DNA of 64,000 bases from Aplectana chamaeleonis (taxonomy: Eukaryota > Nematoda > Chromadorea > Rhabditida > Cosmocercidae). Shown one piece after another: positions 34,490 to 45,364 of this stretch. The notes under the pieces are model-generated. The model was not told where the DNA came from and made no database searches. It was given only the letters and a program-made list of their open reading frames with translations. Both the position numbers and the translations under genes were made by a program. Within the stretch, counting starts at the first letter, position 1; each line of letters opens with the position of its first letter. The stretch covers positions 124,001 through 188,000 of the forward strand of contig JAPDOI010000378.1 of the NCBI GenBank assembly GCA_029168955.1, in the 5' to 3' direction.

Positions 34490-35049
34490 TTAAAGGCAGT
34501 GGTCGTGATCAAATATGCTTGTCGTCTTTTTCTCTCTAAACCCTTTTCTGGGTCTCGAGTAGTAGGACCTATAAGAAAAAAGCGCGAAAAACCACTGTTT
34601 TGAACGAAACTTGAAAACTGAACTTTCTTGTATTTTGATGGTGGACGAGCCCACTCCACATCATCGGCATCGATGACCTCTTATATCAAGAACATCAGCT
34701 GGCTTGAAATTGAATTTCAATCAATGAACCTTAGAATTTATAAACACATCTAGTCAAAAACATTTACTGGAGTGCTTTCTTTTATTGCTCAACTGTTTTT
34801 ATTAGGTAAATTTGCATTTATTTCTCCCTCTAAATAAATGTCGATGATTTTTGACTGCTCGGCATGAGACTGCGATCTTTTTCGTCGGCGCTGTGCACGT
34901 GTGCACGAACTAGCATCTTTGTGCCTTAATAACTTTAATCTTAGCGCTATTGTCGCTGAGGAACCTTCTCAGTTCTTCAGGTGTTTTCGAACAACACAGA
35001 TTTTTGATGTTTTCTCCATTACTTTATCCATCGTGAACACTGCCTTTAA
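34490..35049 (+). mobile_element. TTAA element, family B copy 2
   Basis: TTAAAGGCAGTGGTCGTGATC to ATCGTGAACACTGCCTTTAA, 560 bp. Closely similar to 25092-25652 and 51157-51712. The right TTAA is shared with the next element. Confidence 0.8.
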
Positions 35050-35491
35050 AGGCAGTGTCCATGATAAAAATCGTTTTCGAGTTTCCACCGAAAAACGAAG
35101 GTTTAGAGTCTGATCGTTTTATCAGTGAAAAAAGAATCAAGAAAAACGCTGCGAAACATCCGAAATCAGCTCTTCCTCTTGAAAGCCACATTTCAACGGT
35201 GGATGAGTTGCGCGGGCATGGGCCTGAAGTAGACAGCGTGCGCAAATGCGCCCCAATGCTAAAACTCAGTCGCGCTTGCGCTCCAATGCTAACGTAGAAG
35301 CGGACTAAACCGTTCCTCGGAAAACTCGACCGCGAGCGGAAGGGCTAGCGCGAGCGGACTTCGGAGCCGTATGGAGCCCTTTCGGGCTCGTTTTCGTTCG
35401 TTCTTTCGACCCCAGTGCTCCAAATGGACACTGAACATTCGATTTCCGGCTAAAAACCGAAGACGAAATTTAGCGTGGACACTGCCTTTAA
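35046..35491 (+). mobile_element. TTAA element, family B2 copy 2
   Basis: TTAAAGGCAGTGTCCATGATA to AGCGTGGACACTGCCTTTAA. Closely similar to 24652-25095. The same two families lie side by side in both clusters but in opposite order (B2 then B at 24.7 kb, B then B2 here). Confidence 0.8.
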
Positions 35492-35499
35492 GAAAACAA

Positions 35500-35739
35500 C
35501 TCAGGCGATTCTAGGCCCCGAGCCGCAACGAATAGGAATCGGAGCCGCCTGACAGTTCGGCTCGTTCTCCCAATCTACGGGCTGGTGCTGTCGCTGTTCG
35601 GGCCAAACGGAATAGCCCGGACAGCAACAGCAGTGGCCCGGAAAGCAACAGCAGTGGCCCGGACAGCAACAGGAGCCGACTCGCAGATTGGAAAAACGAG
35701 CCGAACGGTCAGGCGGCTCGGGGCCGATATTCGCCTGAG
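35500..35739. mobile_element. 240-bp foldback element with 7-bp target duplication
   Basis: CTCAGGCGATTCTAGGCCCC at the left and, reversed, CTCAGGCGAATATCGGCCCC at the right. Inner arms share CTGAC-GTTCGGCTCGTT and CCAATCT. The direct repeat AAAACAA flanks it (35493-35499 and 35740-35746). The centre holds short tandem repeats of CAGCAGTGGCCCGGA. It sits 8 bp from the preceding TTAA element. Confidence 0.75.
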
Positions 35740-36003
35740 AAAACAATTGGCGAATCCAAATTCTGTTGCACTCCACTGAAAATATTTCACTCACAGTGCA
35801 CGTTATAAAGCCTTTTGTAGTTCTCCAGCCCAGTTAAAACGCTGATCCACCAGGTCCACAAATCTATCTGACCGCGAGAACAAATTGTGGAATAAGGTTA
35901 GATACAGATTCCTCACCAAGTCTACATATAAGTGGGGGGATTAATACAACTATCCGTCAGTCAGGTCCTTTAGTGGACGACACACAGTGGTACAGAAACC
36001 AAA

Positions 36004-36170
36004 TTTTCGAGATTTTTCGAAATTTTTTTCGTTCGTTCCAAAACTCGTCGAACGAAACTTTTCCAAATTTCGTTCGTTCGAAATTCCGTCGAACGAATTT
36101 TTTTTCAAATTTTGTTCGTTCCAAATTTCTTCGAGCGAAAATTTTTCAATTTTCGTTCGTTCGACATTTT
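36004..36170. repeat. Minisatellite of about 50-bp TTCGTTCGTTC units
   Basis: About three imperfect units containing TTCGTTCGTTC, TCGTCGAACGAA and an AT-rich spacer. Confidence 0.6.
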
Positions 36171-37060
36171 TTTTTTGAAATTGTACAACTATAATTGGTT
36201 GCTAAAACATAGAAACAAGGAATGAGTCATTAACTAGGTACTGTGTCAGCAAATCAACAATAATTTAAAGAATTTTCTGAATGAAAAGAAAAATACTGAA
36301 ATTAGGAACAGAAACAAGAATTTTTCTCGACTGAGGTCTAACCTAGAAGAAGAAGTGACGCAGTGGTTATTTTATCGAGGACAGAACCAAATACACGCCT
36401 GACGATCAATGCGCCGTCCGATGGTTCATTGGCTCCATTCTGGTTTTGGTCCGCGCCTGAGAGGACTAGTTTGTGCTGAATGCTAGGCGAGTCACCGAGC
36501 CGCACCGCTCGCTCCGCTTTATTTGGGGGTCCGCCAACCGGTGGTGATCAGGGCTGGGCACACTTCCCGGCATGGCGATTTTGAATATGCACCCCCCTTA
36601 GCTCGGTAATTTTCAGGCACCCCCCTATGGGAAATCCAAATCGGCTGTTTTCCGAGAAGTCGAGCACAACAGCCGTGATCTTGACTTCCTTATTTTGATA
36701 AACCAGAGTATAAAAAAGCACCGAATAAAGAAAATTCCGAAAATGTCAACAAAAAAGGTAGTGTTATTTTTAAATTTCCAAACAATCTTATGAAGAAAAT
36801 TTTTAGTAAGGAGGTAGGTTGTGACAAAAGATAAAACAATTTTTTATTCATTACAATGCAGCAATTACAAACAACAACAGTGCTACTCTTAATTAGTAAT
36901 TAATGTTTTCTATCGAATGTTTTCCTGAACCTATGTATAAAGGATTAATCCTTGTTTGATCGTTCTTATGAAGAAATCAGAATTATTTTGTGTTGTGGAA
37001 CCATGTAGGGATTGATGAGATGCGTAGGGAGTGGAAAACCCGATTTTTACCCACGTAGAA

Positions 37061-37892
37061 TGCCGCAATCCCTTAGAGACCCGGCTCGCCGTGCGATATG
37101 GTGTGTGTACGCAGCTGCACAGCGCACACGGGAGTGGACGCGCACACAATATTAATAAAAAAATGTAGTTTATTACAGAACGGGGAAGAGAAAACGATTG
37201 AAACCGAAGGAAATGGAAGATGACGAAAATTGTCAATTCTGGATGTACATATTTTAGAAATGTAATGTAAACAAACAAAGTTGGAGCAGGGGTAAGTATT
37301 TAGCCGTGACAAGGTTCATTCAAACGAACCTAGTTGATCAAAAGTAGCATTAAACATGCGAGCAAAGGATATTGCGGGAAAGAGGAGAATCTGACAAACA
37401 GTTTAGCTTCAACAATATCGTTTTTTAATGTGATTTAAGGACCTTAAATCTCGTCCCGGTTATACCTCGAAAACCGGGACAAACCGGGACAAAACCGGGA
37501 CGAGTTTTAAGGTCCCTAAATCACATTGAATATCAAAGCTTTCGTTACTAAAATAATCGCCAGATTCTCCTCTTTCTCTCAATGCTCTTAGTTCTCATGT
37601 TAAATGCTGTTTTTATTCAACAAACTTCATTTGAATGAACCTTGTCAAGTCCGAAAAATTCACCCTGCTCCAATTTAGTTTATTTACATTAAATTTCTGA
37701 AATGGTTACATTGAAAGCATCCTACTTCTGCCTTCTTCCATTTACTCCACTTTCGAATCTTTTCTCCTCCCCGTTCTGTAATAAAACACATTTTTAATTA
37801 ATATCGTGCGCGCGTCCACTCCAATGTGCGCTGTGTAGCTGCGGACAAACACCATATCGCACGGCGAGCCCAGTCTCTAAGGGATTGCGGCA
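37061..37892. repeat. Foldback element inside the hAT segment
   Basis: Ends TGCCGCAATCCCTTAGAGAC and GTCTCTAAGGGATTGCGGCA are a perfect inverted pair. Arms of roughly 380 bp continue as diverged inverted copies (CCGTGCGATATGGTG, ACAAGGTTCATTCAA). The centre has direct repeats of ACCGGGACAAA between two inverted AATGTGATTTA-GGACC blocks. No coding content. Confidence 0.75.
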
Positions 37893-38477
37893 GTCACGCT
37901 GGATAAAATTGGGGTTTTTATGTACAGGGTCCTTCTCAAGTAGGAAGATACGATTATTTGCTTCTTTCACTGGAACTTGCAGTCTTCAATTTCTACAGTC
38001 GGCTCTCTTCATATGTCATTCTCATAGACGAAAATCCGTAGGTTAGTATTTATATTTACCGTGATATCTGTATTTTTAGTCTGCCATAATACAGCAGTTC
38101 GCTAGTCCTTTTCTGAACGTGAACGATAGCGCGTCTGAGCTCTGCCTTTGTATCTTCGCTTCTAATCGGTAACCACAAGCGTAATCACTGAACGTTACAC
38201 CAAAGAAACATGAAACCACATCAATCCTTACTTGCTACTAGATATCGCTCCAGCCGCGAAGCGCTGAAAGGACTAGTTTTGCCTGGCACTTGTGATCACT
38301 TGGATTCTGGTAAAGTAGTTAATAAAACCTGTAAAACAAATTTTCTAGAGATTTCCTTCTGGATATAAGTGAGAGAGTATAGAAGACACCCGCTGACAAA
38401 ATTTGAGCGAAATCGATTGAAAATTAACAAAGTTAGATCGGCGGAAGCTTGGCTAAAATTCGCGTTTTTCTTGTAAC

Positions 38478-38612
38478 GCGTCCCTCGTGTCCTGTTCCTC
38501 GTCCCTCGTCCCTCGTCCCTCGTCCCTCGTCCCTCGTCCCTCGTCCCTCGTCCCTCGTCCCTCGTCCCTCGTCCTCGTCTCTCGTCCCTCGTCCCTCGTT
38601 CCTCGTTCCTGC
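38478..38612. repeat. (CCCTCGT)n minisatellite
   Basis: About 18 units of the heptamer CCCTCGT, a few with one-base changes (CCTCGT, TCTCGT). It lies just before the 42-bp satellite with about 30 bp between them. Confidence 0.85.
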
Positions 38613-38644
38613 CACTAGCCACTGCCAGTGGTCGCAGGCTATCA

Positions 38645-41600
38645 GTACATAGGGCATCTGATGACGTCATCAGGGTGTCATGTAAAGTACATAGGGCATC
38701 TGATGACGTCATAAGGGTGTCATGTAAAGCACATAGGGCATCTGATGACGTCATCAAGATGTCATGTAAAGTACATAGGGCATCTGATGACGTCATAAAG
38801 GGTGACACGTAAAGTGCATAGGGCATCTGATGACGTCATCAGGGTGTCATGTAAAGTACATAGGGCATCTGATGACGTCATCAGGATGTCATGTAAAGTA
38901 CATAGGGCATCTGATGACGTCATCAGGGTGTCATGTAAAGTACATAGGGCATCTGATAACGTCATCAGGTGTCATGTAAAGTACATAGGGCATCTGATGA
39001 CGTCATCAGGATGTCATGTAAAGTACATTGGGCATCTGATGACGTCATCAGGGTGTCATGTAAAGTACATAGGCATCTGATGACGCCATCAGTGTCATGT
39101 AAAGTACATAGGGCATCTGATGACGTCATCAGGGTGTCATGTAAAGTACATAGGGCATCTGATGACGTCATCAGGATGTCATGTAAAGTACATAGGGCAT
39201 CTGATGACGTCATCAAGGTGTCATGTAAAGTACATAGGGCATCTGATGACGTCATAAGGGTGTCATGTAAATTACATAGGGCATCTGATGACGTCATCAG
39301 GTGTCATATAAAGTACATAGGGCATCTGATGACGTCATCAGGATGTCATGTAAAAAATACATAGGGCATCTGATGACGTCATCAGGGTGTCATGTAAAGT
39401 ACATAGGGCATCTGATGACGCCATCAGGTGTCATGTAAAGTACATAGGGCATCTGATGACGTCATCAGGTGTCATAAAGTACATAGAGCATCTGATGACG
39501 TCATCAGGATGTCATGTAAAGTACATGGGGCATCTGATGACGTCATCAAGGTGTCATGTAAAGTACATAGGGCATCTGATGACGTCATAAAGGTGTCATG
39601 TAAAGTACATAGGGCATCTGATGACGTCATCAAGATGTCATGTAAAGTACATAGAGCATCTGATGACGTCATCAGGGTGTCATGTAAAGTACATAGGGCA
39701 TCTGATGACGTCATCAGGGTGTCATGTAAAGTACATAGGGCATCTGATGACGTCATCAGGGTGTCATGTAAAAATTACATAGGGCATCTGATGACGTCAT
39801 CAGGGTGTCATGTAAAGTACATAGGGCATCTGATGACGTCATCAGGGTGTCATGTAAAGTAGATAGGCATATGATGACGTCATCAGGGTGTCATGTAAAG
39901 TAGATAGGGCATCTGATGACGTCATCAGGTGTCATGTAAAGTACATAGGGCATCTGATGACGTCATCAGGGTGTCATGTAAAGTACATAGGGCATCTGAT
40001 GACGTCATCAGGGTGTCATGTAAAGTACATAGGGCATCTGATGACGTCATCAGGGTGTCATGTAAAGTACATAGGGCATCTGATGACGTCATCAGGTGTC
40101 ATGTAAAGTACATAGGGCATCTGATGACGTCATCAGGGTGTCATGTAAAGTACATAGGGCATCTGATGACGTCATCAGGGTGTCATGTAAAGTACATAGG
40201 GCATCTGATGACGTCATCAGGGGTGTCATGTAAAGTACATAGGGCATCTGATGACGTCATCAGGGTGTCATGTAAAGTACATAGGGCATCTGATGACGTC
40301 ATCAGGGTGTCATGTAAAGTACATAGGGCATCTGATGACGTCATCAGGATGTCATGTAAAAGTACATAGGGCATCTGATGACGTCATCAGGGTGTCATGT
40401 AAAGTGCATAGGGCATCTGATGACGTCATCAGGGTGTCATGTAAAGTACATAGGGCATCTGATGACGTCATCAGGGTGTCATGTAAAGTACATAGGGCAT
40501 CTGATGACGTCATCAGGGTGTCATGTAAAGTACATAGGGCATCTGATGACGTCATCATGGTGTCATGTGAAGTACATAGGGCATCTGATGACGTCATCAG
40601 GGTGTCATGTAAAGTACATAGGGCATCAGATGACGTCATCAGGGTGTCATGCAAAGCACATAGGGCATCTGATGACGTCATCAGGGTGTCATGTAAAGTG
40701 CATAGGGCATCTGATGGCGTCATCAGGGTGTCATGTAAAGTACATAGGGCATCTGATGACGTCATCAGTGTGTCATGTAAGGTACATAGGGCATCTGATG
40801 ACGTCATCAGGATGTCATGTAAAGTACATAGGGCATCTGATGACGTCATCAGGGTGTCATCTAAAGTACATAGGGCATCTGATGACGTCATCAGGATGTC
40901 ATGTAAAGTACATAGGGCATCTGATGACGTCATCAGGATGTCATGAAAAGTACATAGGGCATCTGATGACGTCATCAGGATGTCATTCAAAGTACATAGG
41001 GCATCTGATGACGTCATCAGGATGTCATGTAAAGTACATAGGGCATCTGATGACGTCATCAGGATGTCATGTAAAGTACATAGGGCATCTGATGACGTCA
41101 TCAAGACGTCGTGCCAAGGTCGTGCCAAGTGCATAAAGCATCTGGTGACGTCATCAGGGTGTCATGTAAAGTACATAGGGCATCTGATGACGTCATCAGA
41201 AGGTGTCATGTAAAGTACATAGGGCATCCTGATGACGTCATCAGGGTGTCATGTAAAGTACATAGGGCATCCTGATGACGTCATCAGGGTGTCATGTAAA
41301 GTACATAGGGCATCTGATGACGTCATCAGGTGTCATGTAAAGTACATAGGGCATCTGATGACGTCATCAGGGTGTCATGTAAAGTACATAGGGCATCTGA
41401 TGACGTCATCAGTGTGTCATGTAAAGGTACATAGGGCATCTGATGACGTCATCAGGATGTCATGTAAAGTACATAGGGCATCTGATGACGTCATCAGGGT
41501 GTCATCCAAAGTACATAGGGCATCTGATGACGTCATCAGGGTGTCATGTAAAGTGCATAGGGCATCTGACGTCATCCAGGGTGTCATGTAAAGTACATAG

Positions 41601-42790
41601 GGCATCTGATGACGTCATCAGGGTGTCATGTAAAAGTACATAGGGCATCTGATGACGTCATCAGGGTGTCATGTAAAGTACATAGGGCATCTGATGACGT
41701 CATCAGGGTGTCATGTAAAGTACATAGGGCATCTGATGACGTCATCAGGGTGTCATGTAAAGTACATAGGGCATCTGATGACGTCATCGGGGTGTCATGT
41801 AAAGTACATAGGGCATCTGATGACGTCATCAGGGTGTCATGTAAAGTACATAGGGCATCTGATGACGTCATCAGGGTGTCATGTAAAGTACATAGGGCAT
41901 CTGATGACGTCATCAGGATGTCATGTAAAGTACATAGGGCATCTGATGACGTCATCAGGGTGTCATGTAAAGTGCATAGGGCATCTGATGACGTCATCAG
42001 GGTGTCATGTAAAGTACATAGGGCATCTGATGACGTCATCAGGATGTCATGTAAAGTACATAGGGCATCTGATGACGTCATCAGGGTGTCATGTAAAGTA
42101 CATAGGGCATCTGATGACGTCATCATGGTGTCATGTGAAGTACATAGGGCATCTGATGACGTCATCAGGGTGTCATGTAAAGTACATAGGGCATCAGATG
42201 ACGTCATCAGGGTGTCATGCAAAGCACATAGGGCATCTGATGACGTCATCAGGGTGTCATGTAAAGTGCATAGGGCATCTGATGACGTCATCAGGGAGTC
42301 ATGTTAAGTTCATAGGGCATCTGATGACGTCATCAGTGTGTCATGTAAGGTACATAGGGCATCTGATGACGTCATCAGGATGTCATAAAGTACATAGGGC
42401 ATCTGATGACGTCATCAGGGTGTCATCTAAAGTACATAGGGCATCTGATGACGTCATCAGGATGTCATGTAAAGTGCATAGGCATCTGATGCCGCCATCA
42501 GGATGTCATTCAAAGTACATAGGGCATCTGATGACGTCATCAGGATGTCATTCAAAGTACATAGGGCATCTGATGACGTCATCAGGATGTCATGAAAAGT
42601 ACATAGGGCATCTGATGACGTCATCAGGATGTCATTCAAAGTACATAGGGCATCTGATGACGTAATCAAGACGTCGTGCCAAGGTCGTGCCAAGTGCATA
42701 AAGCATCTGGTAACGTCATCGGGACGTCGTGCCAAGGTGGTGCCAAGTGCATAGGGCATCTTCTGACGTCCTCAGGACGTCGTGGAAAGT
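38645..42790. repeat. 42-bp satellite array with CRE-type palindrome
   Basis: About 98 head-to-tail units, mostly exactly 42 bp. Each unit has two dyads: CTGATGACGTCATCAG, a perfect 16-bp palindrome with the CREB/ATF octamer TGACGTCA, and ATGTAAAGTACAT, which pairs ATGTA with TACAT around a 3-nt loop. The remainder is AGGGC and GGGTGTC. Because 42 is divisible by 3, several frames stay open for 100-340 codons, giving 14-residue repeats such as MSCKVHRASDDVIR; these are by-products with no sign of a gene. Unit variants repeat in the same order about 1.57 kb apart. The last 130 bp are degenerate and contain GACGTCGTGCCAAGG. Confidence 0.9.
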
Positions 42791-42927
42791 GAGTAGCGCT
42801 TCATTTGTAGCGTGCGCAACAAGTTTGTTGCTCACTGATTATTATAGCAATCCATGCTATTCGAGAAAATATTGAAGATTTTCCGGGGATATTACTTCGT
42901 AATATCAATAAAAAGTGAATCAATTCT

Positions 42928-43513
42928 ATCAAAAGGGGTCTTCCAAGCAAAGAGGTTTGGTTGGCGTCAAAACGTGCCAACAAAAAGGGAACAATAGGTA
43001 AGTTGAATGAGTAGAGTCTACAAAAAGTGAACAATATTTTCTGAGACTGATTTTCCTGGCCGATACTTCTTATCAGCAAAAACAAACCGTTGTGGTATTT
43101 CACGAGGAAGAGTTCAATGGTTTCCAAGAATGGACTTCAATTTTGACGAGATTATAAGAAAATATTATCATTAGATGCTGCACTTTGGTTCCGCTTCTCG
43201 TAGCAACTGAAGCTAACCGTCCGTCTGTTTTTTTGGCATCATCTTCTATTCTGATGGTAAGTATTAGGTTTACATGCACATACATTTGAACGGTTCTCGC
43301 GTAATCTAGACCATTTTTAGAACCACAGAGTACTTTCGTGTAGAACACCGCAACGGTTTGTTTTCGCTGATAAGTATCGCCAGGAAAATCAGTCTCAGAA
43401 AATATTGTTCACTTTTTGTAGACTCTCCTCATTCAACTTACCTATTGTTCCCTTTTTGTTGGAACGTTTCTGACGCCAACCAAACCTCTTTTGCTTGGAA
43501 GACCCCTTTTTGA
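42928..43513. repeat. Foldback element, family F copy 2
   Basis: The ends ATCAAAAGGGGTCTTCCAAG and CTTGGAAGACCCCTTTTTGAT are inverted; arms of about 190 bp include GGTTTGGTTGGCGTC and AACAATAGGTAAGTTGAAT. Related to 3135-3570. It lies inside the hAT segment. Confidence 0.7.
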
Positions 43514-43871
43514 TAGATCAAAGTAGTGTTTATTCCTTGATCAAAACAATCAAACACATTATATGTGATATTTAATTCATAGAGTTGTTGATGAGAAGCT
43601 TTGACAGCAATTATGAATTATTGCAAACACAAACTGCATATCTATCAATAATTTGAATTCTATAAGTGCTTGTCTTAAAAAGCGGAGAAGAAGATATGAC
43701 AAACCAGAAGAGAATCGTGTATTATTTTGCTCCTGAAATTCGACAGAACATGCACTTCGTTTCTTTTTTGGTGTCGGGTTTAGGCACCCCCCCCCCTTTT
43801 GCCCTCTCTGCAACGTCCAATACGCACCCCCCTAAGGTTAACCGGGACGCGTGCCCAGCCCTGGTGGTGAT

Positions 43872-44443
43872 ACCGTAGAGATTCGGGTCTCAGCACTCCC
43901 GAATGCCTGAGTGTGATCTGTGTTTACTGTAAGGCACGGACCATGTACCCGCGATCAGCGAAGGCGACAGCGCATATCACGCATGCTGAGTTTCGATCGA
44001 TGTTGATGATAAACATTCCATCGTCTCTGGATGTATGATCCCGGCCTAAATCAGCTTCCACCCGAAATTCGTTAGTGCTGTTACACAGCGTACCCTCTAT
44101 AAAACGTCGTAATTCACATCATTCGAGGCGCGAGCGGCGCGCGCGACGCCTCAGCCTCCGTCTGCCCTCCGCTCTCTCACTGTCTCTAACCTCTGCTCCG
44201 TACCAGCACGCGTAGCAACCATGTGAATTTCGCCATTTCATAGCCTGTACGCGCGGTGAAGTCATCTTATAACTCAGCAGTTGACAAAATCTAAATCTTC
44301 TGCAATTTCAGAGCACGAAGAAATTGGAATTTCACAAATGCACTTTAGAGCTTTGGGCTTGGTACGTCAGAGCTGAAATTCTTGTGATTTTCACTCAAAT
44401 TATTGTGAAATAAGCTTAAGATTGTAACTTCCAATCCTTACAG
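43872..44443. other. Interval between the hAT segment and the galactosyltransferase gene
   Basis: GC-rich patch at 44120-44220 followed by AT-rich sequence. A promoter for the downstream gene could lie here, but no specific element is recognisable. Confidence 0.3.
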
Positions 44444-44581
44444 AGGGCTAAAAATCTCAAACATATTTGTCTCTCTATGGCAATCACTTCCATAATTGGA
44501 ATTGTAATTGTGGTTCAACATATCACAAGCCACAGCGACAAACCACGTGTGAGAGAGGCTAAAACTTGGCGGGCCATCAGG
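44444..44581 (+). CDS. Candidate N-terminal exon with signal anchor
   Basis: It is bounded by an acceptor (CCTTACAG at 44443) and a donor (AGG|GTAAGC). It encodes a short basic N-terminus (RAKNLKHI), then MAITSIIGIVIVV, a hydrophobic stretch suited to a type II signal anchor, then a polar stem with basic residues. GT31 enzymes are Golgi type II membrane proteins, so this fits the gene that continues at 45975, but linkage is inference. The start may be the internal ATG at 44477. Confidence 0.5.
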
Positions 44582-44654
44582 GTAAGCTTTCCTTTATTAG
44601 TTATTTTTCTTTAATTTTCTTGAACAAAACGTTCTCCCATTTTTCCCATTGAAG

Positions 44655-44750
44655 AGAGTTGTCAACTACAATGAGTCAGAATCAGCTAAGGTGGACTACG
44701 CCAACACGCTCATGCACATGCGATTTGGACAAGTGGAGTTTTTTGATGAG
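44655..44750 (+). CDS. Candidate stem exon
   Basis: After a 73-bp intron the frame continues in phase with RVVNYNESESAKVDYANTLM and runs to a GAG|GTGAAA donor; without splicing it would read on to a stop at 44837. It contains an N-x-S site (NES). The donor leaves phase 0 whereas the catalytic exon at 45975 needs one carried base, so an intervening exon or a different donor is required. Confidence 0.45.
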
Positions 44751-45364
44751 GTGAAACAACATATCATGATTTATAGTTTATCGCTATTCAAGAAATTCCT
44801 CAAACCATGGCTTCCGCTGACTTCTGAGCAGGAATAAAGCTTTGTTGATGGTAATTATTTTGGTTGATTATTCGTTGTTATCACAATCACAGCTTTTCTT
44901 TCGTTCAAATCGAGGAGGCTTTTGGGGACAGGAGGCGTTCCGGGGACTTCAATACTGTTGTTCGCAGCATTATTAATTCACTCCAAGCGTTTTTTGTCGC
45001 TCTTCTGGCCTTGGACCTCAGATCCCTCCTAGCGCATCATTTTTCTGCAGAAACTCGACAACAGTGACTATCTTGGATGCTGCCTTTGAGTTAAACGCAG
45101 CAGACACGCTCAGAATTTGTATCGATATTATTACATAAATCGAATGTTTGGAGCAGGTAGTATGGGAAACTAACAAAAAAACCAACGAAAACTGTAAGCA
45201 AGTAGAGGAATAATAGTCGCTTCCGTTTTCGGATAAAAATGGACGAGTTTCACTGCGCGCGGTTGAAACAGTGAATATTGGAGACAAAACGGTTGATATG
45301 ACAAAGCCGATAGACTCTCACAGCCTGTACTAGTACGCTCACTTTATTCGAGGCATCAAAAACC

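Larger units (their letters stand above)
36549..43863. mobile_element. 7.3-kb hAT-type non-autonomous element carrying a satellite array
   Basis: The left end is CAGGGCTGGGCACACTTCCC and the right end, reversed, CAGGGCTGGGCACGCGTCCC, both followed by GG. The 8-bp sequence GTGGTGAT directly flanks both ends (36541-36548 and 43864-43871). CAGGG-type ends and 8-bp duplications are hallmarks of the hAT superfamily. The interior, in order: unique sequence, an 832-bp foldback (37061-37892), more unique sequence, a CCCTCGT minisatellite, about 4.1 kb of the 42-bp satellite, then a family-F foldback. No hAT transposase reading was recognised, so movement would need a transposase from elsewhere. Post-insertion expansion of the satellite is possible. 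Confidence 0.8.

Noticed and set aside
38296..42759. Long open frames (up to 337 codons) encoding 14-residue repeats on both strands
   Set aside because: They follow from a 42-bp tandem unit (divisible by 3) lacking stops in most frames; they occur in several frames at once and have no gene context.
38645..42790. CRISPR array
   Set aside because: There are no unique spacers; the whole 42-bp unit is repeated, and the surroundings are eukaryotic.
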